Made by a program: the position numbers and the translations under genes. Of a stretch of DNA of 64,000 nt, positions 31,328 to 42,713 are shown piece by piece. The stretch spans positions 514,949-578,948 of the forward strand of contig KZ627148.1 in NCBI GenBank assembly GCA_002917775.1, in the 5' to 3' direction. Source of the stretch: Glaciozyma antarctica PI12. Taxonomy: Eukaryota; Basidiomycota; Microbotryomycetes; Kriegeriales; Camptobasidiaceae. The notes beneath the pieces are model-generated. The model saw only the letters and a list, made by a program, of their open reading frames with translations, was not told the origin of the DNA and did no database searches. The number at the start of each line of letters is the position of its first letter. Position 1 is the first letter of the stretch.

Positions 31328-33785
31328 ATGGACGTCAACACTCCTCAGATGGCGTGGTTTGCTCCGCCTGAAGGTGTGTTGCCCAGGCTGCTCGCCGGAT
31401 CTACCCCACTCTCCCGCACTCGTCCCTCTCGAGATCAATGCTGACTCTGAAGCTATACCAGGAATCTACACGCTGGTCACCAGCCTGAACGTCCCCTCCT
31501 TACTCTCCACCAACTCCTCCACAGCCCACTTCTTGGGCTCCTCAGCTCCTCCTCCGCCGGCAGGCACGGTTCCCAGCGAGATCCCTCCCATCCCTCCGCC
31601 TCTTAACAACACTCGACTAAGCGTGGTCAGCATCCGCTTCCCACTGCGCGAAGCAGGAGGTGGGCTCGGCATGTCGATGGGGAGCTTGCGCGGCGGACCT
31701 AGGAGGGAGGCGAGTGGGTCCGAGTCGACCAGCCCTGGGTTCGTCACGCAGCCTCTCCCGAGCGTGGGAGCTACGTTGGACCCAGGGATGGCGTCGTCGA
31801 ACGAGCAGACGTCTCCTGGAGCGTTGCTGTCAAGCTTGCCAGGTACCTCGGCACCGTTCAGCCCGCTGGCGAAGCGGAAGCAGCTTTCGAGCTCGTTCTC
31901 GATCCCTACACTCTCGTCGCTGAGTCCAGGCCAAGGGAACGGCAACGGCGAAGGGATCTCGACGTCGAGGCCGATTCGGCAATTTCGGGGCACCTCGAGC
32001 TCGTTCGTGAGGTCCTGGGAAGGGCTGCCGCTCTCGGCGGTTCAGCTGCGAGGGTTGGCGGAGGGGAACGTTGGAAAGGCGGCGCTGTTTGGCTTCTACA
32101 CGACTGGAAGGGGCGTGGTATGGTGTGAAATTGGTCAAGGGCGACCAAAGGTGCGTTTTGGATTGCGGTCTGCGGAGGACGCTCGCTGACGAGAACGCTC
32201 GCAGGACGCGCTTTGTCGGGTAACGTTTAGCGTTGCCCCTACGTGCATTGACGTGAATCAGAATACGGCGACCTCTCAACAGCTGGATGTTCTCATCGGA
32301 TTCGCAACGGGAGATGTGTTCTGGATGGGTATGCGCCCTTCGCAACGACCTTCGTTCGACGAAGCTGACGGCTTCGCAGACCCTTTGAGCGCCAAGTACA
32401 CTCGAATCAACAAGGGCGGCATCATTACTTCATCCCCAATCACGTCGATTCAATGGCTCCCTCCCTCCTCGACCCGAACCTCCTTCGCTTCCGACAACCA
32501 ATCGAGCCACTTCCTCACCTCGCACGCAGACGGGACGATGCTCATCTGGGACCGGGATCGCGAGGACTGGTCAGGCTTCAGTGCGACTCCTGCGCCGTCT
32601 GCCCATCTCCGCTCGTCTGGCGTGCCGGGGAAGGAGAACGAGCGGAACGGGAGCAGTACGGACGGTTCGACGAGTGGGAGCGGGGATAAGGCTGCACCTG
32701 TTTCGAAGGAGCTACCGGCGGGTACTGGAGACTTGATCGTTACGACGCCGGCGCCAGTCGACAAGAAGGGCGTCGGAACGTGCAAGTTCAACCCGGTCAG
32801 TCATTGGCGAGTTTCGAAGAAGGCGATCAAGGGTGCGTGCTTCTCGCTTCTCCATGAGATTGGGGCTGACTTGAGTCGTGCAGCTTTTACGTTCTCGCCG
32901 GACCTCAAATACTGCGCGACGGTCGGAGACGATGGCTGCTTGCGAATCATCGATTTTGCGGCCGAGAAGTGCGTTCAGCGCCTCGCTCGTGCGGAACTAG
33001 GCTGACCAGCTATCGCAGGCTGCTCGATACCTTTGCCGGCTACTTTGGTGCCTTGACTTGCGTGGCCTGGAGTCCTGAAGGTCGCTTCGTCGTCGTGCGT
33101 CCTTTCTCGCTCGCAGTCACCGTCCTCGCTCTGACCTCGACCTTTCTCCAGACTGGAGGAGAGGACGACCTTTGCACCGTCTACGCTCCGCTCGAGCAGC
33201 GGCTGGTCGCTCGGTGTCAAGGTCACTCGTCTTTCGTCACCAGCGTCGCTTGGGACCCTTGGCGCAGCGACGATCGCACGATGCGGTTTGCGAGCGTCGG
33301 AGAGGACTGCAAGCTCATCGTATGGGACCTCTCCAGCGCTGCTCTCTCCCGACCCAAAGTCCACGTGCGTGATCGCTTCGCCTCGCCAGCTCTCTCGCTC
33401 ACTCCGTCTCTCGCAGGCCACCTCAATCCGTCGTCACTCGGCTGGCTCGACCATGTCCCTCCCTCGCCGACGCGCCGAATCGAACGCTCATCTCCCCTCC
33501 CCTCCCGACCAATTCACACCTACCGAATCCCTCGGCCCCGTCTTCCACCCCGCCCCGCGTCGCACGGAAGTGTCGATGCTGCAGCCCGTTTCGGTCAAGG
33601 TGCTGTCGAACGACCTGTTCGCTTCGCTGCTTTTCTTGCCGGATTCACTCGTCACCGTATCGAGGACGGCGCAGATCAAGCAGTGGGATAGGCCGCCGGT
33701 GGAGGAGGAGGGAGAGGAGGGGTTGCGAGGGATGAGAGGCGAGTTTTGCGGCTCGGTGGTTAGGATTGATGCGAGAGCGCGGTGA
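31328..33785 (+). CDS. WD40 protein of the CreC/WDR20 family
   Basis: Ortholog-like to Aspergillus CreC, fission yeast Bun62/Bun107 and human WDR20, which bind and activate ubiquitin-specific proteases; CreC with CreB adjusts carbon catabolite repression. ATG at 31328: first exon MDVNTPQMAWFAPPEG joins IYTLVTSLNVPSLL. Then a Ser/Pro-rich stretch, and the propeller: DVLIGFATGDVFWMDPLSAK, YTRINKGGIITSSPITSIQW, HADGTMLIWDRDREDW, FSPDLKYCATVGDDGCLRII, LLDTFAGYFGALTCVAWSPE, GRFVVTGGEDDLCTVY, CQGHSSFVTSVAWDPW and FASVGEDCKLIVWDLS. The paired phrases SAKYTRINK and YFGALTCVAWSPEG are diagnostic for the family. About 690 residues, nine exons, stop at 33783-33785. The last exon has an acidic loop EEEGEEG near the end. 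Confidence 0.9.
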
Positions 33786-34086
33786 GGATGTTACATCTTG
33801 TTATCTTGTAATAATCTTGCAAGTCCTGGCTCACCCCGCTGTCTCGAAATGAGAGACCGTTGAGAGACAAGGGGGAAGTTCGGCCGCCTCACTGAGTCGC
33901 GGATTCGCTGTGTAGTGATTTCCCTTCTTTCTCTCGCCAGCTCGTCGAAAGACTCGACCTCGTCCTCTCAGCTACACCCAGAGCGCCGCTCGCACCTCCA
34001 CCACCGGCATCCTCCTCAGAACCTCCTCCCCGACCTCTCCCTCCTCCGAACCTTGTCGACTTGTCTCCGAGCTGCGTCAGCCCAGC
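33786..34086. other. Intergenic region, CreC-type gene to REEP gene
   Basis: Tandem spacing of 301 bases. The T-rich stretch TTGTTATCTTGTAATAATCT around 33794-33815 is the only AT-rich segment and is a likely polyadenylation zone for the CreC-type gene. The remainder is the pyrimidine-rich leader of the REEP gene. Confidence 0.5.
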
Positions 34087-35456
34087 ATGTTCTTCCAGCT
34101 CATCTCCCGGGTCGTCTGGTGAGTCCTCCTGCCCGCCTTGAGGTAGTAGTTCAGCAGCTAACAGGTCTTCGACCGCCACAGCACCTCGGCGGGTTTCGTC
34201 TATCCCGCCTACGCCTCGTACAAGGCCATCAAGTCGAACGACCTGCAGAAGCTCGAAGTGTGGCTCATGTACTGGGTCGTGATGGGAACGGTCATGGCGA
34301 TGGAGAGTACGGTCGAGTGGATCTTTGCGTGGTAAGCTCGGAGAGGGGGGACAAGGGGAAGCGGGCACAGGGACGCCAAGCTGACGTTCGCGTGCGCACA
34401 GGTTCCCGTTTTACTACGAGTGCAAGACCATCGTGATCCTTTGGCTCACTCTGCCGCAAATACAGGTGCGCGGGGCCGGTGATGGTCGGGCTGCGGCAGC
34501 TGACTACCGCCTTCTCTACTCGCACAGGGGTCAACGTACGTCTACGTTGCGCACATCCACCCGTTCCTGCTGGCACACGAGGACGACATCGATGCGGCCG
34601 TCGCGGATGCCAAGGTCAAGGCGAAGCAGGTCGGCCTCGACTACCTGAACGCGGCGGTCCAGCGCATTCGACAGGCTGTGGTCGGTACTCTTGCAGTGCG
34701 TACTCCCACCGTTCGAGAGATACTCAGCGCTAATCTCGTTGCCGCCTCCTGCAGCCGCAGTTCCTCGACGAAACCCCTCACGACCCCGCTGCCCCATCTC
34801 ACGTCATGCACCAGCCTCCCTCCCTCGCCGACCCCGCCTCCGGAGCCACGTCCCAGCTCTACTCGCTCGCAGGGAACGTGCTTCGCCAGTACGGTCCCGC
34901 CGCCATCGCCGCCGGATCCGCCCTCCTCCACCCCATGAACGGTCGCGCGCCCTCCGTCCGTCGCGAAGGTCCCGCAACGCTCCATCGGCAGAGCAACGAG
35001 CAGATAAGGAACCTGGGCGTTCAGTCTTCGTACGCCTCTGGCAGCTCTACCGCGGTCCCGCCGCACCTCCCTCGCGAACGAACGATCAGCTCCCAATCCC
35101 GCGATTCCTCCTCCTCGGCCTCCTCCTCGCCTCAGTACGCCAAAAACCCTCCTCCCAGCTACCGACCCAACATCTATCACCCACGCTCAGTCTCCGCTGG
35201 ACCCTACCCCGTCGTCTCGGGCCCCAATGGCGCCTCGCGCGAACCGGGAGCGAGGCTCGAGAGGTCGTTCGTGGGAGGGTACGGGTTCGAGGAGATCAGG
35301 AGGGACGAGTTGGGAGATTACCCGCCGATCAAGGCGGTCGCGATGGAGGCGCCGCTGAGTCCGGGAGGGACGAGGAGGAGTTGGTGGTTCTGGGGCCAGC
35401 AGCAGGTTGCGGGTGCGGAGGGATCGGTCGATGGTGGACGCACGAAGGATGAGTGA
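34087..35456 (+). CDS. REEP/HVA22 (TB2/DP1) family ER-shaping protein
   Basis: Membrane-curving protein of the endoplasmic reticulum. It starts directly with MFFQLISRVVCTSAGFVYPA and YASYKAIKS, lacking the N-terminal tail of Yop1, so it resembles the longer REEP1-4 subgroup. Two hairpin membrane segments follow (LMYWVVMGTVMAMESTVEWI and FAWFPFYYECKTIVILWLTL), then PQIQGSTYVYVAHIHPFLLA with HEDDIDAAVADAK, the amphipathic helix, and a C-terminal part of about 250 residues that is Ser/Pro/Arg-rich and probably disordered (REEP1-4 bind microtubules through this region). About 390 residues in six exons; stop at 35454-35456. The tail ends WWFWGQQQ and a charged stretch. A second, Yop1-type protein would be expected elsewhere in the genome. 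Confidence 0.9.
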
Positions 35457-36005
35457 GGGAGTTGGGGGATCGTTTGGGGGTGGTTGGGCCAGGCGTCGTG
35501 CAGGAGTCGTCGCTAGTCCCCCGCGGCGAGGTATCCATCATCGTCGCTCCTCCCCGCTCCTCGCTCCTCGCCCTCCTCCCCCCTTCCCTCGTACCGTGCC
35601 TACACTCTCCACTCTCCACTCTTATATTTCTCCCTTGCTGTACTCTCTGTTTGAACTTCCTCTCCTCCCCCATTCACGACCCTCCCCTCCATCATCTCTA
35701 CTTTTTTCAAGTTGTAGATTACTCTGTCCTTTGTCCACTTTGCTATTTTGTTAATCAATCCGTGTCTTTGCCTTCCTTTGCGTGCTGCCAGAGAGAGAAT
35801 GCGAACACAAACCATGGAAAGTAAAGGACTTCTGATTCGACTACAAAGTTTGTAGTCTTGAGCAAGTAACTCTAATTCGAGTTGGTTGTCCATCCTGTAG
35901 CTTCTCCTCCTCTTGTACCTCGTCGTTCCTTCCCACCCCTCGCCAGCTCTTCTCTCGCTCCTTTTATCTCCCCTCCATCTCCCCTTCCACCCCGCCGCCA
36001 CCGCC
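35457..36005. other. Intergenic region, REEP gene to nucleotide-sugar transporter
   Basis: Long pyrimidine-rich stretch (35520-35720 and 35880-36000) with an AT-richer centre around 35700-35880 where the REEP transcript probably ends. The segment near 35835-35885 contains the near-repeat TACAAAGTTTGTAG, a short palindrome. No coding or RNA feature was recognised. Confidence 0.5.
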
Positions 36006-37927
36006 ATGTCCTCCGTCCAGTCATCCCCCTCCCTATCACGACGCATGTCGCGCGAGTACCAGCGCGTCCCAGCCTTCGAGGAAGCTATCGAGATGAAGGG
36101 GCTCCGTGACCCCGTGGCGCCAAACGTCGAAGCACCTCCGAGCAGGGCTCTCGTCGTCGGCAGCGTCCTCTTCTACCTCGTAGCAGCTAGTACGTCGCGC
36201 CCGTTCCACGCGACTCCTTTTCAAGCGATCGTAGCTAACTCGTCCTTTCCTGCGCGCAGTTGTCGTGAGTAGGATCTCTGTGCTGTGTGGTATGCTTGAG
36301 GAGGAGGGCTGGTGGCGGAGTGGGGGCTGGAGGGCGAGAGCCTGAGGAGCAGGGGACGTGCAGAAGAGCTGAGCTGACGGTTGTGATTGCGATTCCTGCA
36401 GATGGTGATGGCAAATAAGGTGCGCTGGCTTGCTCCCCCTCCATACCGTGTTGCTGACCTGCTCGCTTGCAGTGGGTGTTGAACGCCGTCGAGGTCAGTC
36501 GCGCTTCTCCTGGTCCACCGAACTCTCGCTGATCCACCTCTCCAGATCCCCCTCTTCTTCCTCTTCTGCCAGCTCTCCATCGCCGTTCTCCTCCTCCAGA
36601 TCTGTGCACTCTTCGGTGCGCTCCTCGTCGCGTCACCCCGAGCTCATCCAGCTGACCCGTCGCGCTTCCAGGCTACTTCAAGCTCCCCCGAGTGGACACG
36701 ACGGTCGTCAAGGGACTCGCACCGCTTATTACGTGCAACGTGTTGGGACTGGCTTTCGTGGGTCATTCCTTTAAGTGCACAAGGGCTGGAAGCTGACTGG
36801 GAACTCTCCGCAGAACACTTACTGCCTTCGTCCGTGCTCTCCTTAGCTCTCGCCGAACGCGTGCTGACCCTTCTTCCTGACTCTCAGAATACGTGGATGC
36901 CTCGTTCTACGTACGCTCGCCCTCCTGCTCCTGATTTATGCAGCAGCTAACGAGTACCCCACCCTCAGCAAATCGCTCGCGGTCTCGTCCTCCCCTTTAC
37001 CGTCTTCTTCTCCTGGTGTGCGTGCCTCCAAGGCCTCCCAACCCTCTCCAGAAGCTGACCTACGCTGCCTCCGCAGACCTCCTCCGCACCCATTCCTCCC
37101 CTCCCACCCTCGTCGCCGTCTTCGTCGTCTGCGTCGGCTTCATGCTTGGCGTCTCCGCTGAGAACCTGCACGCCTCCTCCATCGGTATCGCCCTCGGCGT
37201 CGCTTCCTCCGTCACCACCGCCGTACACGCCATCATCGTCAAGCGTTCGCTTCCCATCGTGGACGGCAGTACGCTCGACCTCGTCTATTACTCTAACTTG
37301 CTCAGTGGCGGGGGTCATTATCCCCTTTGTCCTCATCAGTGGCGAAGCTTGGGTCGTGCTGGAGATGGTTGCGGGGACGGGAGCGAAACCTGAGGCGTTG
37401 GGAACGTTCTTGTGGGGAGCTGCGATCACTGTGAGTGCCTTTTTGCGTCGCTAGGGGAGGAATGCAGCTGAGGCGCGGTGCGGATAGGGCGTCTTTGGAT
37501 TCCTCATCTGCCTTGCTGGGTTCGTGAGCATCAAGGTCACGTCGCCTATCTCGCACATGGTCTCTGCCGGTGAGTCTTTGCTGCTCGAGAACGCGGGGGG
37601 TCGGTCGCTGATCGCTTTCTCTCGTGCAAAGCGGTTCGCGGCGTCCTACAGACCTTTCTTGGTGTCTACCTCTTTGGCGATATCGTCAGCGCGTACGTTC
37701 TCCTCCTCGGAATAGACTTTGAGCTGGATAGCTGCTGATTCGTGACTCTCGCAGTGGTCGCGGATTCGGTATCATCTTCATCCTCGGGGGTTCCATTTTC
37801 TACGTCTGTGCGTTCCCCGTGCGTCTTCGTATCACCTGCACGGAGCTGACTGGATTGTGACGCAGACACCAAGTCAATGGAGCAAGCCGCCCCCCGGCCC
37901 GCACAGGCGAGTTTGGAGAAGAACTGA
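36006..37927 (+). CDS. Nucleotide-sugar transporter, GDP-fucose transporter-like
   Basis: Golgi antiporter of the drug/metabolite superfamily, closest by eye to SLC35C1 (GDP-fucose). ATG at 36006; about 390 residues; ten membrane segments expected. Matching blocks: VLGLAFNTYCLQYVDASFYQ with IARGLVLPFTVFFSWYLLR, SVTTAVHAIIVKRSLPIVDG, LDLVYYSNLLSAGVIIPFVL and VSIKVTSPISHMVSAAVRGV. It ends AQASLEKN-TGA. The gene is cut into more than a dozen exons, five of them tiny: 36260-36264 (5 bases), 36402-36419 (18), 36473-36493 (21), 36814-36829 (16) and 36888-36910 (23). Each joins in frame to give VAAIVMVMANKWVLNAVEIP and the block above. Red yeasts are known for fucose in their cell walls, which fits, but the sugar is inferred. 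GDP-mannose transport is less likely. Confidence 0.82.
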
Positions 37928-38173
37928 GGGAGGGAGGGAGAGCATTAGAGGGAACGGGCGGTTGCAAACGCGCGCATTCATCCATACACGCTGTCTGTTC
38001 ACGTTGGAGACCGCCGTCAAAGCATCCTAGTGCTGTGATTCTCCGTTCGGTAGCGCGCGTCGTCTCCCTCCGGCGGATTTTGATCTCGTCTCTCTTCCTC
38101 TCCCGCGTCACCGCTTTCTTCCGGCTTCGCACACGACTCAAGCGAGACTCTCCTGCACAGGACTCTACACAGG

Positions 38174-39578
38174 ATGCCACCGAGACCGCCCACCCAGGCG
38201 CTCTGGGAGGTGAGTCGGAACGCCACCCGGCGTCTGTCACGGTACTCACTCCCCCTCCCCCCAGGCGTGGACTCTCCTCACCGCTCCTCCCCTACGCGGA
38301 GGCGCCACAAAAATCCTCCGAGCCGTCAAGCCCAAACCCACCGCCCACGTCCCCGCCGTCCCGCTCGCCCAGTCCCTTCGAGCCGCCGTCGACGCCATCA
38401 GCGCAGGCGTCTTCAAGAGCGTCAAGCCCTCCTCCTCCCTCCCCAGCACCTACTTCCGCCTCCCTCCCCGCTCCTCTCCCGCTCAATTCGCCCGCGCGAC
38501 TCGTCCGGCCACTCGACGCACGTTCGGCGGACCCTCTCCCCGCCCTATCGCGCACCCCAGCCACACCTCCCACGTCGGGATAGGCGCCGCGAGGAACTTC
38601 TCTTCCTTGCATGGGGTGTTTCAGAATGTTGTGCATAACGTGCCGCTGGGGTTGAGGGCGCTGGTGGATGCGGAAGGGATTGATGAAAGGAGGTGGAAGG
38701 TCGCTCGGAGGGAGATACGTCGGAGCGAGCTTAAGAGCTCCAAAGGCGTTGGTCTTACTCCCAGCCCCGCTCAACGGCAGCTCGAACGCGCCGCCGAGTT
38801 CCGCGCTTTCTTCGGCCCAATGCCTTCCGCCACCATCCCCGCCACTTCCCCCATCATCCTCGTCCTCCCCCTCGAGCCATCCCTCTCCTTCCCCTCCTCC
38901 CTCGGCTCCTCAGTCGATGACCCAGCCTCCTATCGCCTCCTACCGCCCTCCTTCCTCTCCTCGATAGCGACTCTCGACGCAGCATACACTTCGCACGCGA
39001 ACAGGCTTCGCACGATCTCGAACCGCCTCGCCAACGCCGGGGTGTTCGAGGATCCAGAAGCCGCGGTGTCGCTCGTGTGGGGTGAGGAGCGGAAGGAGGT
39101 GCGAATTTTGTTTGGAGGGAAGTGGGAGAGGAGGGACATTGAGCAGGCGGTCGGGGCTTGGAGAAATGAGGAGGCGTGGTGGGAGATTTTGGACCCGCTT
39201 GAGGAGGAAAGCTCCGATTCGGTGGAGTGCGAATTACGCAGCGAAGGAAGTGAGGAGGAGGAGCACGACCTCCTGGCGTCGACGTTCGTTCTTCCTTCGC
39301 CTGGGCTGTCGGAGCTCGGGACTCCCTCGCCAACGTCTTCGCACTGGTCCGGCGATCTGGAGCCACAGGAAGCCTCGTGGAATATCGAGGAGGGGACGGA
39401 GCAGTGGTGGAGCGATGGAGCGAGCGAGGTGTGGGGCGCGAGCAGTGAGGCGAGCTACGAGAGCGGAGTGAGGACGTTTTTGGAAGAGCTGGAGGGTGTC
39501 GAGCGGGAGCGGGAATTGAGGAGGGAGGGAGCAGAGGGCTTGAGCGAGGGAGCAGAATACACGACAGGAACCCGTTAG
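38174..39578 (+). CDS. Unrecognised protein with acidic C-terminal half
   Basis: Two exons: 38174-38209 (MPPRPPTQALWE) and 38265-39578, the join being in frame. About 450 residues. No family is recognised. The N-terminal 150 residues are basic and Ser/Pro-rich with Arg clusters (ARATRPATRRTFG), then comes a segment that looks folded: LHGVFQNVVHNVPLGLRALV, RRWKVARREIRRSELK, and LVLPLEPSLSF, a beta strand followed by two helices (SFLSSIATLDAAYTSHANRL, RTISNRLANAGVFEDP) and WEERK-like strands. The C-terminal 120 residues are strongly acidic and Trp-rich, with repeats such as EEGTEQWWSDGASEVWG. The basic, acid-poor N-terminus could be a mitochondrial targeting sequence, but this is only a composition argument. 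Convergent with the SRR1 gene. Confidence 0.65.
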
Positions 39579-39678
39579 CAGCATACACGACACTCTTTGC
39601 TCCCCGCGAAATCAACGCTGTACAAACTCCTTCCTCGCGATACATGTCTACAGCTTGCCTCCCTCCTACTTCCTTCCG

Positions 39679-40801
39679 TTACCCGTCGTCGCTCCCTCTG
39701 CTCCCCCTCCGTCCTTGAATAGAGCTCCCCCTCACCTCCCCGACTTCCCCAGTAATCGCGCCCTCGTACCTCCAAAACTCCTCGGCCTGCGCCATTAACC
39801 GTTCCTCAGGGATCCACTGAAGCGCTAGGTCGTTGAAGACGTCGAAATGGTTGCTGTCGGGTGGGAGGGGGACGATCTTGAAGAGGGGGACAATCTTGGC
39901 GACGAAGGGGGCTTTGGCGGAGAGGGTTGCGCTGGGATGGGCTCTGCGGTTTCGTAAGAAAGTCTCAGCATAGTCCGGGTGCGCTGGGAGAGAATGAGAA
40001 GGCGTACGGGTCGTCGTACATGTCCAGTCGGTTGCCCAGAATGACTAGACGTCGCAAGCTCTCCACAGACCAATTCTTGCGGAAGAGGTCGTTGAAGAGG
40101 GAGCGTGGGCAGTGCGGCATGTAGAGAAGAGTCGTCGCGTCGAATACGAGGTCGTGCTGTGTTCCCAGTGCGCTGTTAGCTTCCCCTCTCTTCCCCGCAG
40201 GACAACAGCGCAGCTTCACTCACCTCTTTCAGCAGTACATCAATCCCATCCGACCGAAACACCTCGTAGTCCTGCTCTGTAAACACGGGGTCGTATATAG
40301 TCGGTTTCCGGTAGGACTGGCACGAGATAGGAGTTAGCGAGGAGAGAGAGAGGTCACCAGAAGGACGGCAGCTCACAGAAGCCTTCAAGTCCTCCAGGAG
40401 GTTCTGCATGAGCACGTACTGGTCTTGCGACTTGCTCGAATCCGCGATACTCCCCAGGCCCAGACATACGAAGCATACGGGCGTCGGACATGAGGAAACC
40501 TCTTCCGGCTTCACCTTGGACGCGAGAGCGTCGCGCAGGAGAGCTGTAGTTGCGTCAGCTAGGTCAGCAGGGATAGGAGAAACACACGCACTTTCGCACA
40601 GAGTCAAGTACCCGCTAGTCTCGAGGTTGTTGCGGCGAGGAGTAGAGTGCGTTCGAGGATAGCGAGTTCGCGATGGCGAGGTTGTCCTTTCCTGTGCTTG
40701 GGGGCCCGTAGGGGCTTCTTGTACGTTACGGGCGTGAAGTGGTTGCCCTCGTCGTCGCTCGTGGTCGTCGATGGCGTCCCAGACGTGTTATCGCCTGACA
40801 T
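39679..40801 (-). CDS. SRR1-domain protein
   Basis: Carries the SRR1 domain, named from Arabidopsis SENSITIVITY TO RED LIGHT REDUCED 1; fungal members such as Ber1 affect microtubules, proteasome or heme homeostasis, and the biochemical role is unknown. ATG at 40801 (MSGDNTSGTPSTTTSDDEGN). The domain spans most of the protein: FVCLGLGSIADS (a Rossmann-like glycine motif), SQDQYVLMQNLLEDLKA, YRKPTIYDPVFTEQDYEVFR, LVFDATTLLYMPHCPRSLFN and RRLVILGNRLDMYDDP, the classic blocks in order. Last exon ends GRRGSRGSDDG with a stop at 39681-39679. About 290 residues in six exons. The ATG overlaps a CATG palindrome that also offers an ATG on the other strand, so the next gene to the right may begin inside this gene's leader. 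Confidence 0.85.
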
Positions 40802-40973
40802 GGCGGAGGAGAAGGAGTCAGGCCCGCAACAGCGAACTTGTTGCTCTCGCGCCACGGGCCACGGGTTGGACTCCGGCGTTCTCTCCTGCGAGTGCAGTTG
40901 TGTTCCCTGCGCGATATAGTTGGCCTGTCCAGGCGGTCTGTACAGTCGGCGACTTCAAAACGCTGCTCACGCT

Positions 40974-42582
40974 GAGGACGCGGCTGTGCGGAGTGCGCGG
41001 TGGCTCCTCGAGACGACAGCGCCATACCACCGCAGGCTCCACTGGCTGAAGAGCTGATCATCGCGGGCTTCCACTCGAGTGAGCTGCCTGCCTTCCTCTC
41101 CCTCAGTGCTCCCACGCGCGCGCCACCGGAACCTGCCGTTGATTCGGCACCTGCAGTACTCAAGGACAGTTTGGCCCAGGCGCGCGGTGAAAGGCTGCTA
41201 ACAGACGAGGAAATTGAGACGGGAGGTGCGCCGCCGGTCTTGCTGAGCCCGCCTTCGCTCTGGTGCTGACTCGGGGGTCGTTTCGTGAAGACGTCGACGT
41301 GCAGATTGCAGGACCTGCCCTGTGCCTATTCTTCAGTGCTCTCGGGGCTCAGGGCTCACGGCGATGCCATCTCCGCCCCCGACCGCTCCTTCGAACTCAC
41401 CTCCGCCAACTGTCCGCCCTCTTTCAGCTCGTTCTTCAAGCTCTGGCAACAGAGCGTGCGGCCTATTCAGAAGCTGTCCTCGGAAGCACGACACGACCTG
41501 GCACTGCTGCTCTGCGACAAGGAACCGCTGAGCTCGCCGCTGCGGATGGATGTGATTCGCCTCGCAAGCGACCTCAAAGCGGTGTCGCTCGAGATTACCC
41601 AAGTGCGTTTCCTAATTCAAGGAACAGGGAGGAGAAGGAAAGAGGAGCTAACATACGAGCGCAGAGGCGAACTTTCCAGATGCGATTCCAGGCGGACCTC
41701 CAACACGCCCTCGATTCGAGCGTCCGCCCTCGACATTCCGGCGAGAGCGATCGCTCCGCCACTTTCGTCCCTTCGCCAGATTACACCCTCACTGAAGCCT
41801 CCTTCGAATCCAAGCGCCTCTCCGTCCCCTCCCACCCCTCCTCCCTACGACCCAACTCTCCGCAACTGCCCCCGCGCCCCCTTCCAACCCCTCCAACAGA
41901 AGACTACAACCTCGCCCTCATTCGCGAGACGCTCTACTCCGCCCTCGCCGACTGCATCGTTTCGACCCCCTCCATCGTCGCCCTCCTCTCCCGCGGACCC
42001 GAATGGGCATCGCGCGCCTACTTCGCCTCGACCGCTCTCGCGATCCTCGAAGTCGCTCTCACGCGCGTCACTCCCTCTGGCGTCCGCGCGGTCCACTTTG
42101 GGCGCTCTTCACCGCGCGTGATTGGGGCGGCAGAGACGCCAGAGTACCTGAGGCCGTTCTTGGGGCAGTTGATGGAGGTGGCGCAGGCGGCGCAGGAGAT
42201 GGCGGAGGAGGATGATGAGCGGGCGATGAAGGAGGCAGCTGAGGCAGACGTGATGAGCGTTCCGAGAATGGAGAGGCTGAGGGAGAGGTTGGAGAACGGG
42301 GCTGGGGAGGGGGTTCTGGTCGGGAGGACGACGAGTGTGGATGGGAGCGTGGCGGCGTTGGCGAATGCGATCAATCAGCTGGCGATTGGTAAGCTCTCTT
42401 CCGCGGAAATAGTGAACACGAAGCTGATTCGACTCGTCCGCAGGGATGGCTAGTTTGCCGGCGTTTCAGCATCGACAGGTTGAGTTGCTTTCCGTTCTTT
42501 CGCCACCCAGGATAACCACTGATTCGTTCTCTCCGAGCAGGCGGAGGCTTTCAAAGTCCTTGCGAGCGTCACTTCCTTTTGA
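40974..42582 (+). CDS. Unrecognised protein, start not resolved
   Basis: A real gene by its long open frames and regular introns, but not recognised. The first supported exon (about 40976-41226) reads PLAEELIIAGFHSSELPAFL and RLLTDEEIETG, with no ATG before an upstream stop, so the true start must lie upstream beyond an intron, perhaps inside the leader of SRR1 (an ATG exists at 40800). The second exon reads SFFKLWQQSVRPIQKLSSEA and LRMDVIRLASDLKAVSLEIT; its join to the first is also unclear in phase. The third, long exon has QMRFQADLQHALDS, NLALIRETLYSALADCIVST, PSIVALLSRGPEWASRAYFA, ERLRERLENG and ends LANAINQLAI; two small exons finish MASLPAFQHRQ and AEAFKVLASVTSF. All-helical, about 450 residues, no membrane segment evident. 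Convergent with NCA2. Confidence 0.6.
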
Positions 42583-42713
42583 TCCGATTCAGATCGCCCC
42601 CTCGTGTAGTTTACTCCCCTTGTACCTTCGGACCTCGTTCGCAATCGCATTCGCAATCTTGCTGCTGCTCTCACTTCTCAACAAGAGCATAAATCGAGGG
42701 GTCGAGCCACCGC

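Noticed and set aside
35830-35850. Short palindrome TACAAAGTTTGTAG as a transposon end or terminator
   Set aside because: Too short, no partner repeat or target duplication found.
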